A stretch of DNA of 64,000 nucleotides from Saccharomycopsis fibuligera x Saccharomycopsis cf. fibuligera (lineage: Eukaryota > Ascomycota > Saccharomycetes > Ascoideales > Saccharomycopsidaceae), in the NCBI GenBank assembly GCA_001936135.1, contig CP012812.1, positions 1,612,001 through 1,676,000 of the forward strand, given 5' to 3'. Positions 50,553 to 61,009 of this stretch are shown in pieces (position 1 is the first letter of the stretch; the number at the start of each line of letters is the position of its first letter). Under the pieces are notes generated by a model that saw only the letters and a program-made list of their open reading frames with translations, did not search any database and had not been told where the DNA came from. The position numbers and the translations under genes were made by a program.

Positions 50553-51974
50553 CTAATTGTGCTTGTTAGCCAACACAGCCTCGGTAATGCTCAAAAAGAT
50601 GTCTGCTTCTTTGGTGCCAAAAGTTAAAGATGGACGCAATCTCACGGCAGTAGCACCACAGCCACCAATATTGACCCCGCGGAGTCTGGATTGCTGAATG
50701 AATTCATCTCTTTCTTTGGAAGTCTTGAAGTCCCAGGCAATAAAAGTACCTCTGTTCTTGCCCCGAAGATTATTAATATCCTCTGAGTATTTTTCGGCAA
50801 GCTTAGTTAAGCCATTGTAAATATAGTCTCCCACTTTGGCGGTTTGGCTTGTCAAATCATGGTCGAGCACTTCTTTGATAATAGCACCAGTAATGGTCAT
50901 TCTGGCAGAGTCGCCACTCCAGGTGTTGAATTGACGATATGGCTTATCTGGAATAAATTCGTCGTCATGGAAAAAGTAACCAGCGCTTTGCATCTTTTTG
51001 GAGAAAGTTACTAAATCTGGTGGAGGAGTAATGTTGAAATGTTCGTGTGCCCACAATGAGCCAGTGGCTGCAAGACCTGTTTGCACCTCATCAATAATGT
51101 AAACAACCCCATATTTAGACGTAATATCTCTAAGTCCTTGAAAGAAGGCTGCAGAACCATGATTGTCACCACCTTCAGATTGAATTGGCTCAATAATCAA
51201 TGCGGCAACTGGAATATGCCACGTCTTGATAAGTTCTTCAACGATGTTCAAACAACGTTTGTCTTCTTTAGCGTTTTCCTCTACATTTTCTTCCAATGGA
51301 TATTTGTAAGCTGGATATTCTGCCTTTGGCCAGTGGAAAGCTGGAAAATCGAGCTTATGAATTGGTTTAGAGGCAGTGACTGACCCAGAAGCAAATAGTC
51401 TTCCGTGGAAAGCCTTCTTAAAAGAAAGAACAGCCAATTCTGGAGAACCCGGAGCTTGATTTTTCATCACTGAGTCTTCTTCTTCGGTCGTAAAAGCCGA
51501 ATTGTAGCCTCTTTTCTTGGCTTGGTAGTACATGAAAGCTGCTTTGAATGCCAATTCGTTAGCATCAGCTCCAGAAAGACCAGGCCAAAACTTAGTTTGA
51601 CCTTTTGGTGCACCTTTCAAGATTGCAGAAAGAATATTTGCGAAATCTTTACCAGGGAAATTAGACAACGCTGGTCTGTCAACCAAAGCTCTAATAACTT
51701 CCGGAGACTTAGCAGCTTCGATAAGTGCTGGGTTGTTATAACCTAAAGCATTAGAAGCTATCTGAGCATAAAGGTCCAAGAAAAGGTTACCATCAACGTC
51801 CGCAATATAATTGCCCAAAGACTTGTCGTAATCAGCAATGAAGTAGGCATGACGGTTGTCAAAGACTTTGCCCAACGTCTCAATCTGTTTCTTAGATTCA
51901 GGGCCTGGAACAGCAGAAGTTACAACTTTTGGTTCGGTTGGTTGGTTTGGGTAGTATTTTTCAGCAATGGACAT
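50553..51974 (-). CDS. UGA1: 4-aminobutyrate (GABA) aminotransferase
   Basis: A 473-residue class III PLP aminotransferase that moves the amino group of GABA to 2-oxoglutarate, giving succinate semialdehyde, the first step of GABA use as nitrogen source. Motifs: GLSGADANELAFKAA (132-146), FHGRLFASGS (189-198), IEPIQSEGGDNH (261-272), the PLP-ring contact DEVQTG (295-300) and the Schiff-base lysine in TFSKKMQSAGYFF (Lys326 or 327), the same block as mammalian GABA transaminase. No mitochondrial presequence is seen, as in S. cerevisiae, where the enzyme is cytosolic and 471 residues long. The ATG at 51974 fits. It is divergent from the APSES/KilA-N-like giant gene; the two share a 959-bp upstream region. 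Confidence 0.96.
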   Translation of the reverse strand: MSIAEKYYPNQPTEPKVVTSAVPGPESKKQIETLGKVFDNRHAYFIADYDKSLGNYIADVDGNLFLDLYAQIASNALGYNNPALIEAAKSPEVIRALVDRPALSNFPGKDFANILSAILKGAPKGQTKFWPGLSGADANELAFKAAFMYYQAKKRGYNSAFTTEEEDSVMKNQAPGSPELAVLSFKKAFHGRLFASGSVTASKPIHKLDFPAFHWPKAEYPAYKYPLEENVEENAKEDKRCLNIVEELIKTWHIPVAALIIEPIQSEGGDNHGSAAFFQGLRDITSKYGVVYIIDEVQTGLAATGSLWAHEHFNITPPPDLVTFSKKMQSAGYFFHDDEFIPDKPYRQFNTWSGDSARMTITGAIIKEVLDHDLTSQTAKVGDYIYNGLTKLAEKYSEDINNLRGKNRGTFIAWDFKTSKERDEFIQQSRLRGVNIGGCGATAVRLRPSLTFGTKEADIFLSITEAVLANKHN

Positions 51975-52933
51975 GGCAAAAACAAGAGAATAGCAATAAT
52001 GAAATTATCCGAGGAGGATGAGTTGAAAAAAGGATTATTATTGTAATTGGAAGCTGAAAATTCAGCAATAGTAACTTAAAATGAAGAAAATGGTTCCTAT
52101 ATATAAAAACAAACAGAACAAGTATAACCCGAGTCACTATAGATTTTTGTGATTAGCTTATCTTCGATGAGTTATTGGCTGGACAAGAAGGATCGTGGGG
52201 ATTCGAGATTCAAGTCTGTCTATCTGTCGTTGCTCTGTGCTCCTAATGGCACCAGCGGCCCGAACCAGAGAAAATGACTGCTTAGGGCTGCATGAACCCG
52301 TGGGTCTATCTAATCACAGAATTATTATCATGCAGAATGACGCATGGAGTAGCGAAATTCCACGGAAAACGAACTCCGCAATGACAGTGATATAGACGAA
52401 ATAGTTGTACAAGTCAACAAGAAAAGTAGAGGAAATAGAATGTGGGTTGGGTGAAATTGGGATATAAAGGTTAGTGGGAAGTAGCGAAGTGCAAAAGGTG
52501 TCTAGTCTTAAAAATTGAAGGATATTTAGAGCAGATAGAAAGTGATACAAAGTACTAGTGCTGTTCCCAAACCCAGTTAAAAAAAAAGCACTCCAAGCGG
52601 GAAGTAAGCATTGCGCGGGAAAAACATACACCCTAACACCAAAAAGAAAAGGTGTTAGGGTGTGGTAATTACATAATTTATTATAAATACTTTTTTATCC
52701 GTCATGACGCGCGTCTTTTCTCCAGTTTATTTTTGGCTTCTGATTCTGCAAAGAACGACCAAAAAGTAGAGAGGAACATGGCGAGAGAGGGAAGCCACGA
52801 TAATAAGTGCCAGTAAGGTTGCGCATTCGTGGTCAAGATATAAATACACAGAGCCTGTTCTTAATATTAATCTGAATACCAGCTTGTGTAATAGTCACAC
52901 TATTCTTTATATAATATCAGATCAAGAGCTCTC
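51975..52933. promoter_or_regulatory. Divergent promoter, UGA1 / APSES-like giant gene
   Basis: 959 bp between divergent starts. A TATATAAAA at about 52099-52107 is near UGA1. An inverted pair of Tbf1-type sites is at 52628-52663. Near the giant gene are AT-rich TTTATATAATATC (52905-52917) and CAGAGCC stretches. No gene is seen. Confidence 0.55.
52628..52663. promoter_or_regulatory. Inverted pair of Tbf1-like (ACCCTAA) sites
   Basis: ACACCCTAACACC and GGTGTTAGGGTGT are perfect 13-base inverted arms with a 10-base A-rich spacer. Each arm holds ACCCTAA, the site of the telomere-repeat-binding factor Tbf1, which in Candida also drives many housekeeping promoters (established for the family). 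It may act as a dimeric site for the giant gene 270 bp away or insulate it from UGA1 (inference). Confidence 0.6.
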
Positions 52934-55900
52934 ATGGATGGCGATTTACTTTCAGATGACGAGAAAGCATCTTTTTTATTTACCCCGCTACATTACGAAA
53001 ACAAATTTCAAGTGAACCAAGTACTGCGCGCTGAAAGTGATAAAAAGCCAGAACTTGTCAAAGGTGGTGACGTTAAAGTTCCTGAAATTTTTCACAGCTC
53101 AGAAAGCTCTTTGGTAGAGCTCAACCAGGTGGAAAACGCAGACACCGAAACGCTGGATATCGTTTTGGAGAAGGTTAGCCTGCATCAAAAACAACAAGAA
53201 CAGCAACAGCAACAGCAACAAGACCATGAACAAGAATTTCAACTGCACCTTAAGTTATCGAAGCGACTTAGAAGTCGAGGTAGCCAGCCCAGAGATTATG
53301 AAACTGAAAGTGAAAGTTTCAAGTTTATTACTAGTATAGCTGTTGAGGATGAAAGTGAGAAAGACATTGAAAAGAATAACAACAATGATAATAATGTGCC
53401 CTTGCCCGATGATGACAACTTTGAAAGTGAGCCATCTATTGATGATTATGTTACTTTGACTACAAAATTGTGCGACATTGAGGAAGTATATTTACTTAAT
53501 GTTGGAGGACTAAGATCTTCCATTCCAAGAAGAAAAATCGGGTCATGGATTAATGTTTCAAGGTATAAGATGTTTCTCAATAAAGTTGATATCAAGAAAC
53601 TAGAAAATGATTTGCTACTTTGTCGTAAAAAAGTGCTTTTAGATGATGCCAAATTACCTCTGGCGTACCAGGGCTATTGGACTCCCTTACCAACAGCTAG
53701 AATGTTTGCAAGAAAATATGAGATTTATTCTAATGTGCGGCCGTTGCTAATATTCAATAGGATTGCAAGAACGATATACTGTGGATTTGAATTTTTCGAA
53801 ATGTTTGTGCATATAAATGCTAACACATCTATAAGAGTGCTACGGCGATGTGATAATGATTATCTCAATTTGAATCAACTATTTGATGTTTACGATGCAG
53901 TCAAAGGACCACAAGCACGCAAAAACCTCCGAAGATTATTTCTTAACGAGTATACTAGCAAGAATATGCCATTAATCAAGTATGGAGATGCTACATTATG
54001 TGGGGGAAACTGGGTGCCGTTACTGCAAGCTAGAGAATTCTGTGATTATTACGAACTCACTAGTTATGTTACCCCAATTTTAGCCTTTGCTAAGTCCCCT
54101 TCTGAAGGGCTTCAAAAAGTTTCAAGACTAGAATATGCCTTGTTGAATAATTGGAAAATCATTGATTCCAATTTTGTGTCGACAAATTATCAATTAAACA
54201 CTCTCAAAAGATTTCATGGATTCCCAATGAACTTCAAAATTCCTAAACATCATAAAGTAGAATACAAACCTCTCAAAAAGCTTATTCGCGAGGAACACAC
54301 CAAACGTAAAAAGTTAGCAAAGCTAGTACATCATTACAATAATTATTACATGCCAGAATATCATAACCAAGATTTTAAAATAACCAAGACCTCTTTAAAG
54401 TCGGAAATCTTTGGGATTGTTAAAAATTTGATGGAAATGAAAAAAGAGTATCTCAATAGATTAGGGAGAGTAATACATATTCGTCTCAAAGAATCTAAAC
54501 GGAAAGTGTTCACAGACTATTATGTCTTTCGCAGATATTCTGATGGGAAAGTAAATCTTTCATCATTATTATCTGCAGTAGTTGCTCTTAGATTAAATAA
54601 ATTATCAAGATCTGATAAGGACCCCGATATGCAAATTGAAAATGAGCTTTACTATCGTGATACTTTGAACTTGGTTGAAACAGATGAAGTATACATGAAC
54701 TTTAGCGACAGTTTCTTGAACTACCTAAACCAACCAATGTTTCAAGAACAAGAATTAGAAAACTCTAGAGACTTGGTTGATTCTTTGTCGTTGAAAAACG
54801 AAGTTTTGACAGTTTTGAAAACCTGTGTCAATGGGAAATGGGGTGACATCAATGTTGCTAGAGATATTTTTAAAGAATTTCATTTCAACGTTGATGATAA
54901 TGCACAACATTACAAATTAAACGAGATTTTATACTCCAGCCAGTTTGTGGATCTGGGCAATCTTAGTGACGATGATGATGGCACGGCTCATAATTCTGAT
55001 TTGGATGGGCCAGATAGTGATTTGGAGATTATTGATGAAGCCCAAAAAGAAGAGCTTGGAATTTTGTTTAAGCGGTCAACATTTGATGGCGTATCCAGTG
55101 ATGAACTGGATGACAAAGGCGATACAGCAAGCCAAAGAATCCCACCAACTGAGGTCTCCAATTATGATCCAAAAAGTGCACCAATACCAATAGTGCCGGT
55201 TTCTGATGAGAGTGACATTATCAGTGATAGCGATGAAAATAACGATGGTAAAGGCTATATCAAATTTAAGCAAAATATTACAAAACCTAATCAACAGCAA
55301 GCAAACCAACAACGGCAAAAACTATCACCTGATAGCGTCGACAGTAACAGCAATGATTATGAAGGTGCTCAGTTAGATAAAGTGCCTGTGATAAGCTTAT
55401 CTTCTGCGGATTTTACTCCAGAACCCACCGAGTTACTGTTGCATAATACAACCTCTATAACTGCTGTTGCTTCCAATGCTGCGAACACTGGAACAAAATT
55501 TGGTGAGCAAGGGTCAATTACAACAAGCATGGAATCCATTACTTTGAACGGCAACTCTCCTAATGGCACCGAAAGGAACTTTTTACAAGATACTAGTACA
55601 GAGTTGAGCAACTATGACAGTGAAGAGCAAGTTAACAAATCCGCATATGGCTCCAGAATGGGAAAGGAAGTTGTAGAGGATTTGATACATGGCTACGAGG
55701 AGAATAAAGCGCATACTGTTGGACTTGATGATAAATTTAGTAAAGAAGATGTCGGCCTAGTAACTATGCCGAACAATAGAATGAGGCTAAATCAGAAGTT
55801 TTATTTGAATAGGGAAGTAGATAGTGAAATTGTCTCAGATCGAGTGGGAGAAATAGTAGGTGATAACGAAAGGGTTGGTTATGGACGCATTGAAAAAGAG

Positions 55901-58900
55901 AACTATGTCATTAAAGACGTTGAGAAACGCTTTAACTCAAATGGTAATGGTGAAAGCGAAGATGCTAAGCAAGCAGATTATCTGGAAATTGTGGACAGTG
56001 AGGCAAGTGACAGTGGTGAGAATTATGATAATGAACAGGGAGCAAGAGGCGATGAGAAGCATATACAACAAGCCGTGACTAACGAATCTCACTATGAGGA
56101 TGTTCCAGTTGCTAGAAAACAAGACACAAAACAAGTATTTGGAGTTGACGAGGAACGTAATATTGACAGTAATAGAATCAATATCTTCTTTGATCAACTT
56201 AATGACGATGATTACAATGGGGGCGAATATCAGCAGACGTCTACTGCGGTTTCTGGAGAAGATAGTCTCTCTAAAAATGAGTATTTTAACGATAACGGTA
56301 TGAACGACAATGACACCAGCTATGTTGATGGAACAGGCCATGGCGATATTGAGGATACCGAAACTACGACTGTAAACTCAGCTGATCCATTTGTGGAAAG
56401 TAGACCCCATGATATGACAATGCCATATGAAGATGATGATGTTGTAGAAAATGATATAAATGAAGATGGTTTGGAAGTTGTCAAAGGTGGCGATATTATC
56501 AAACAAAAAGCTGGTAACTTTGCTAATCATCAAGCTAATGAACACCATTTTTCCATTGTTCGCACCACCAATATCGACCTTAGAAGAGCTGTCAGGCTTT
56601 CGGAAGTAGAAAACCAAAATGAAGCAGCAACTGGGCCAGTTTCTCAAATAGCTGTTGAAGACTATAGACATGAAAATGCTTCTTGTAACGTTCCCCATAG
56701 CGGCGCTAGAATCAATTTTTACGAAAAGAATTTGGGTGAAGAGAGTCGAGATACAAACTTAGCTAATGACAAAAACTCTAGCGAGGAAGTAAAGTCTGAT
56801 ATTAGAGTGCGCGAGGAAGAAGTGTTAGATAACAAAAATCATATTGAAAACAATTTGATTACGCATGAAGTGAATTTTAGTGAACATAAGCTAATTGAAA
56901 GCCTTGACAATAAGCCTACTATAGCTGATCCTTCCACTTTCTACATTCTTGAGGATATTGACAGAAAGTCTGTTAAAAATACATTTGTTAAAAATGAGTT
57001 TGCCAAAGATAAAACTGAGACAAAGAAGCATGCTGAAGCTAAGTTTGCTGAACACTATGAACCTGCTGGAGGAAAATTAGAGGGGAAACAAAACAGCGGT
57101 AACGAACTCAGCGAATTTATTCACAATGATGGTATAAACGATGAGACTATCAATTTTGAACTCGATACCTCTTCTGAAGATGAAGAATTTCAAACTAAAA
57201 TAATGGAGGAGATTGATCGTATGGAGAAGGAGCGACAAAAAATGTTTGCCCAAATTGCTATAGAAAGAAGTGACCAACAACGAAAACTAAAACGGCAAAA
57301 TGAGGTACTTGAAGATTCTATTGAATTACTGAACACTAGCATAAATAATTTTCAAAGTGCTAACGCCATGAGACACAGGGGCTATCAAGAGGAAGCTATT
57401 CAACCGGTTAGCCAAAAAAGAAACTTGAATATGAACTGCGCAAATGAATCAAGCAATGATGATTTTAGTCTTGTCGAGGAAGTTATCAGTGGTGAAATAG
57501 CAAGAAGGCTGACAGTCAAATCAGCCAGAAATGGGCATAATGTACGGAAGCTTATTATCAAATATGTTGATGAACACGGAGTTCACAGATCCAGACATAT
57601 AAGCACCACATTCAACAGAAAAAATATACACTCTACCACTTCATTTGAATTTACCGAAAAAGGCCTACTTTCCATTAATTCTTCGCCAAATTTTTATCAT
57701 AAACCTCGTGAAGTTGAAAATACAAGCCAACTTTCTCCTTCTATCAACGACATCGGCAACAGTATTGATGATAACAGCGATGTTGAAATAATTAACTTGA
57801 GTGATGAAGAAGAAATGCTGATTGCTGAACGTCACCTTAGACATTCAAAAACAGCCTATCGGTCTGCTAGACTGTTGCAGCCACTCGCAGTGGGTAGGTC
57901 ATCAAAAAAGCTGGTGACTTTGTTGGCTTCAAATCTGGAAAACCCTACTCTGCGGCGCACATCTGCTGCTGTTCCTAAATCATCCAGAAAGAAACGAATT
58001 GGAGCAGCCTATGTCTCCAGCGGTAGCAAATCTCGCAAAAGAAGCCACAAGAAAACTGGAACTTTAAGCACTAAAAAAAGACCAAAAGTTGAAGGCGTTG
58101 GCCCTACTGGTGGTTCTATTGGCGGCTCCTCTGGTTCTGTTGGACTTGGCACTGGTGTTGTTAGTAAAAGCTCAAGAGCTAATGTTTCCAAAAGTGCACT
58201 TTTAGAAGATAGTGATAGTGATTTCGAATTTGCTGGTGAAATTATTCCTCTAAGAACCAGTCAAGCGCCCAAGAGTGGAAGAAATATTTCAAAGTCCGGA
58301 TTTAAAGAGAATAAGGTGGGGAGTATCAATGATTATGCTGCTGATACTGAAAATATCACAGATATTGTTATGGGTAATAATCTCGTTAATAGTAATGGAG
58401 CCACAAATAATATTAATGGTCTTAATGGCAATACTGATGATAAAGACGAGAATAATGCCGAGTACGATGCTACTTCTGACTTAAATAATGGGTCCGAAGA
58501 TGATGCCGTGTTGCTTGGCGTAAATATACTTAATAATGAAAATGATAAGAGAAAGACGATTACGACAACGCTGGCGAAGAGAAGACAGAAGCTAGTTCAA
58601 AAAAGGCTTAAGAAACGGACAAACAGCAACAGAATTGAGAATAGTGGTGCCCAACTGCCGGACAGTTATGGCACGAATATAAACAATGGTTCAAAAGCAT
58701 TTGTACCTGTAGATAGCACATCGGGGCCATTTACTGAGAGTAACGATGAAGGGGATGTTGATGAGGACGGTGGTGAGATTATCAAGTTGGGAAATATTAG
58801 ACGGCTGGCTTTTGCAAAAGCTAGCCGTATGCCTCAGTTGAGTATTATTGGTGAGAAAATTGTTTCATTATTGACCAATAATATTATAACTCAAGACAAT

Positions 58901-59326
58901 GATGAGAACATCAACCAAGTCAAACATTCAAATAAGGGGTTTTCAATGCAGCCGCAGTCTGATTTTGTGCTGAGTAATAATTCTTTTCATGGACTAAACT
59001 ACTATGAATACATGTTATCAAACAATATTGTGCCAATAATAACTATTTCAAGTGATCTGAATCAAAAAGCGAGTGACGTGAATTATGAAGTTACATTAAG
59101 AGATAAGTCTGTGACGACACTTGTTTTTTCAAATAAAGGAAATGAAGGATTTTCTAGTGGCGCTGAAACAAGTGCTCAAACAGTCATGGATAGTAACAGG
59201 CAGCAGCTGCTGCTGCTGCGAACTTTAGCTGAACAGATCAGATTAAACGAAGATAACAATTTTCCGACTATGATTGTTGTGTTACGTTTCAACAACTTGA
59301 GCCGATATAAATTAGTAAACGATTAG
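52934..59326 (+). CDS. Giant protein with three APSES/KilA-N-like DNA-binding modules
   Basis: A 2130-residue single-frame protein. After an acidic, Gln-rich N-terminus (1-170), three successive segments follow the APSES/KilA-N pattern. Module 1 (186-275): RRKIGSWINVSRY, then AYQGYWTPLPTARMFARKYE, matching Mbp1-type RKKDDWVNATH and YQGTWVPLNIAKQLAEKF. Module 2 (291-386): RRCDNDYLNLNQLF and GGNWVPLLQAREFCDYYEL. Module 3 (514-670), weaker: RRYSDGKVNLSSLL and NGKWGDINVARDIFKEF. Residues 430-510 are basic and helical. Residues 676-1480 are Asp/Glu/Asn-rich and disordered, 1480-1540 look coiled-coil, and 1640-2000 carry Lys/Arg/Ser patches (KKRPK-type nuclear signals) between acidic blocks. The C-terminus (about 2035-2130) is more ordered. 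No ankyrin repeats are seen. A nuclear DNA-binding role is inferred; I do not know an orthologue by name. The first ATG (52934) is used. Confidence 0.85.
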   Translation: MDGDLLSDDEKASFLFTPLHYENKFQVNQVLRAESDKKPELVKGGDVKVPEIFHSSESSLVELNQVENADTETLDIVLEKVSLHQKQQEQQQQQQQDHEQEFQLHLKLSKRLRSRGSQPRDYETESESFKFITSIAVEDESEKDIEKNNNNDNNVPLPDDDNFESEPSIDDYVTLTTKLCDIEEVYLLNVGGLRSSIPRRKIGSWINVSRYKMFLNKVDIKKLENDLLLCRKKVLLDDAKLPLAYQGYWTPLPTARMFARKYEIYSNVRPLLIFNRIARTIYCGFEFFEMFVHINANTSIRVLRRCDNDYLNLNQLFDVYDAVKGPQARKNLRRLFLNEYTSKNMPLIKYGDATLCGGNWVPLLQAREFCDYYELTSYVTPILAFAKSPSEGLQKVSRLEYALLNNWKIIDSNFVSTNYQLNTLKRFHGFPMNFKIPKHHKVEYKPLKKLIREEHTKRKKLAKLVHHYNNYYMPEYHNQDFKITKTSLKSEIFGIVKNLMEMKKEYLNRLGRVIHIRLKESKRKVFTDYYVFRRYSDGKVNLSSLLSAVVALRLNKLSRSDKDPDMQIENELYYRDTLNLVETDEVYMNFSDSFLNYLNQPMFQEQELENSRDLVDSLSLKNEVLTVLKTCVNGKWGDINVARDIFKEFHFNVDDNAQHYKLNEILYSSQFVDLGNLSDDDDGTAHNSDLDGPDSDLEIIDEAQKEELGILFKRSTFDGVSSDELDDKGDTASQRIPPTEVSNYDPKSAPIPIVPVSDESDIISDSDENNDGKGYIKFKQNITKPNQQQANQQRQKLSPDSVDSNSNDYEGAQLDKVPVISLSSADFTPEPTELLLHNTTSITAVASNAANTGTKFGEQGSITTSMESITLNGNSPNGTERNFLQDTSTELSNYDSEEQVNKSAYGSRMGKEVVEDLIHGYEENKAHTVGLDDKFSKEDVGLVTMPNNRMRLNQKFYLNREVDSEIVSDRVGEIVGDNERVGYGRIEKENYVIKDVEKRFNSNGNGESEDAKQADYLEIVDSEASDSGENYDNEQGARGDEKHIQQAVTNESHYEDVPVARKQDTKQVFGVDEERNIDSNRINIFFDQLNDDDYNGGEYQQTSTAVSGEDSLSKNEYFNDNGMNDNDTSYVDGTGHGDIEDTETTTVNSADPFVESRPHDMTMPYEDDDVVENDINEDGLEVVKGGDIIKQKAGNFANHQANEHHFSIVRTTNIDLRRAVRLSEVENQNEAATGPVSQIAVEDYRHENASCNVPHSGARINFYEKNLGEESRDTNLANDKNSSEEVKSDIRVREEEVLDNKNHIENNLITHEVNFSEHKLIESLDNKPTIADPSTFYILEDIDRKSVKNTFVKNEFAKDKTETKKHAEAKFAEHYEPAGGKLEGKQNSGNELSEFIHNDGINDETINFELDTSSEDEEFQTKIMEEIDRMEKERQKMFAQIAIERSDQQRKLKRQNEVLEDSIELLNTSINNFQSANAMRHRGYQEEAIQPVSQKRNLNMNCANESSNDDFSLVEEVISGEIARRLTVKSARNGHNVRKLIIKYVDEHGVHRSRHISTTFNRKNIHSTTSFEFTEKGLLSINSSPNFYHKPREVENTSQLSPSINDIGNSIDDNSDVEIINLSDEEEMLIAERHLRHSKTAYRSARLLQPLAVGRSSKKLVTLLASNLENPTLRRTSAAVPKSSRKKRIGAAYVSSGSKSRKRSHKKTGTLSTKKRPKVEGVGPTGGSIGGSSGSVGLGTGVVSKSSRANVSKSALLEDSDSDFEFAGEIIPLRTSQAPKSGRNISKSGFKENKVGSINDYAADTENITDIVMGNNLVNSNGATNNINGLNGNTDDKDENNAEYDATSDLNNGSEDDAVLLGVNILNNENDKRKTITTTLAKRRQKLVQKRLKKRTNSNRIENSGAQLPDSYGTNINNGSKAFVPVDSTSGPFTESNDEGDVDEDGGEIIKLGNIRRLAFAKASRMPQLSIIGEKIVSLLTNNIITQDNDENINQVKHSNKGFSMQPQSDFVLSNNSFHGLNYYEYMLSNNIVPIITISSDLNQKASDVNYEVTLRDKSVTTLVFSNKGNEGFSSGAETSAQTVMDSNRQQLLLLRTLAEQIRLNEDNNFPTMIVVLRFNNLSRYKLVND

Positions 59327-60370
59327 GCATTCACCCTTTTTGCGCCACGATAATGAAAAATTTTATGTTATTGTTGCACAACTGTGTTACATATTTGCAC
59401 TAGCACATCTATATGTGTTGTTTGAAATATTTAGTTGGATATTATTTATTTGCCAGTAAGGTACATAAATATGTATGAACGACAAAGTGATACAATTTAA
59501 TTATGAGATGTATGTGTATAAATAAGATATAATAATAAAAGATAGGAGTCCAAACAAACGGACAAACTGCTTTTTGAAACAAACAAGTAGTGGCAGTTTG
59601 ATTATCCACAATGTAGCCTGATGTAGAAAAACACCGTTTACGGCACGCAGCCTAGCGAACCATTAAAGCTTATAACGAATGCTGATGCGCCTGGCTAATT
59701 CAGATCTCAACAACAATACAAACTATAGGTTATATGAATAGCTTGAAACTTTTGGACTCGTTTTAAGTCCTGCACGCAGGACCACGTAGACACATATTTG
59801 TATATGCTAGCTTGCAGAACATGACACACAATTATCAAGTCATGTGATTTAAACATTCAATGTAGTTTAATTAACTGAGAATTGCTAATTGCCGCTTCAG
59901 TACAATAATAAAAATAGAACAAAGCGCAAATGCAACAAGCTGCAAGTTTGAAAATCGTCTGTGAAGACATGCTGGTAGCTGCTAGGAGAAGTCAGGGGAG
60001 GGTTAAAGAAGCATCAATAAGCATTGCAATGCAGCAGGGACCCCGACTAAACCACTAAAAAAAGCACTGCGGTTTGTGAGCGACTGCGTCATTGTTCCTA
60101 ATGGGGAAGTTGAACATAAAAGATTGAAAAAAGGAGAGAAAATAATGGAGAAAAGGCAATAGCCATGATGGTGTATAAAGGAAGGTCTATTCCTGGAATT
60201 TTACCAAGAAGATTGTTTGGCAATTTATTTTTCTCTAAGAAGTTTTGTATTAACATCAACAATTAACCTTTATTTTTACAAACTCTACTGATTATCTACA
60301 CTTTTTCATTACCTAAAAGAATTCATAATTATTCAAGCTAGTAACTAAACCAGCATAAACAACATCCAAA
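59327..60370. other. Intergenic with the GPI-protein promoter
   Basis: 1.04 kb. A near-palindrome GTCCTGCACGCAGGAC lies at 59767-59782, and GTATAAAGG at about 60172-60180 is a likely TATA box about 195 bp before the ATG at 60371. The last 150 bp are rich in T and A, typical of a long leader. No gene is seen. Confidence 0.5.
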
Positions 60371-61009
60371 ATGCAATTACAAAATATCATCTCTTTTTCT
60401 ACTTTAACCGCTGTTGCCTTTGCTGCTTCATCTCCTGTTGACCCAAAAGACCCAAACGTGAGTTGTTTTTACACCTTGATTGGTCTTGGTGACTCCAGTT
60501 TGACATGTATCAACACTGCTTCCACTGACAGAGAGACATCCACTTCTGTTGCTTCGGTACCAGCTAACTCTACCACCACCATTGCTTCTTCTTCCTCCGC
60601 TACCGTCGCTGCCACTACATCTTTGAGTTCTCTTCCAGAAAGTATTGTCCCACCAACTCCTCTTTCTTCAACTCCATCAATCGTTGCCTACAGCACAGCA
60701 GCTAAAGCCATTGGGCTCAACTCCACCTCAACTCCATCTTTATCTTCAGCTCATTTTACTAGTACAATTGTTCCATCTGATGAATCTTCCATTGATGGTG
60801 CTTCCGCTACAGGTTTTATGACTATCCTTCCTGCCACAAACAGCACAATAAGCTCAGTAATTATTTCTAGTAGTGCTGCCTCTCCTTCTAGCATCAACAA
60901 CAACAGCGGTAGTTCTAGTGCACCAATTGAAACTCATTCTGCTGCTGGTAACAAATTGGTTGCTAGCGCTGTCTTTGGTGGTTTTTTGTCTGTTTTGGCC
61001 TTGCTATAA
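60371..61009 (+). CDS. Small GPI-type cell-surface protein, Ser/Thr-rich
   Basis: A 212-residue secreted protein. The N-terminus MQLQNIISFSTLTAVAFAAS is a signal peptide cleaved near residue 19. A short ordered part with two Cys (CFYTLIGLGDSSLTC) follows, and then a region with about half Ser/Thr/Ala, open to O-glycosylation, with several Asn-x-Ser/Thr sites. The C-terminus, SAAGNKLVASAVFGGFLSVLALL, has the small residues and hydrophobic tail of a GPI-anchor signal, with the likely omega site at Gly or Asn. It would sit in the plasma membrane or cell wall. No enzymatic domain is present and I cannot assign it to a named family. Codon bias (GCT, TCT, ACT, CCA) suggests good expression. Confidence 0.85.
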   Translation: MQLQNIISFSTLTAVAFAASSPVDPKDPNVSCFYTLIGLGDSSLTCINTASTDRETSTSVASVPANSTTTIASSSSATVAATTSLSSLPESIVPPTPLSSTPSIVAYSTAAKAIGLNSTSTPSLSSAHFTSTIVPSDESSIDGASATGFMTILPATNSTISSVIISSSAASPSSINNNSGSSSAPIETHSAAGNKLVASAVFGGFLSVLALL

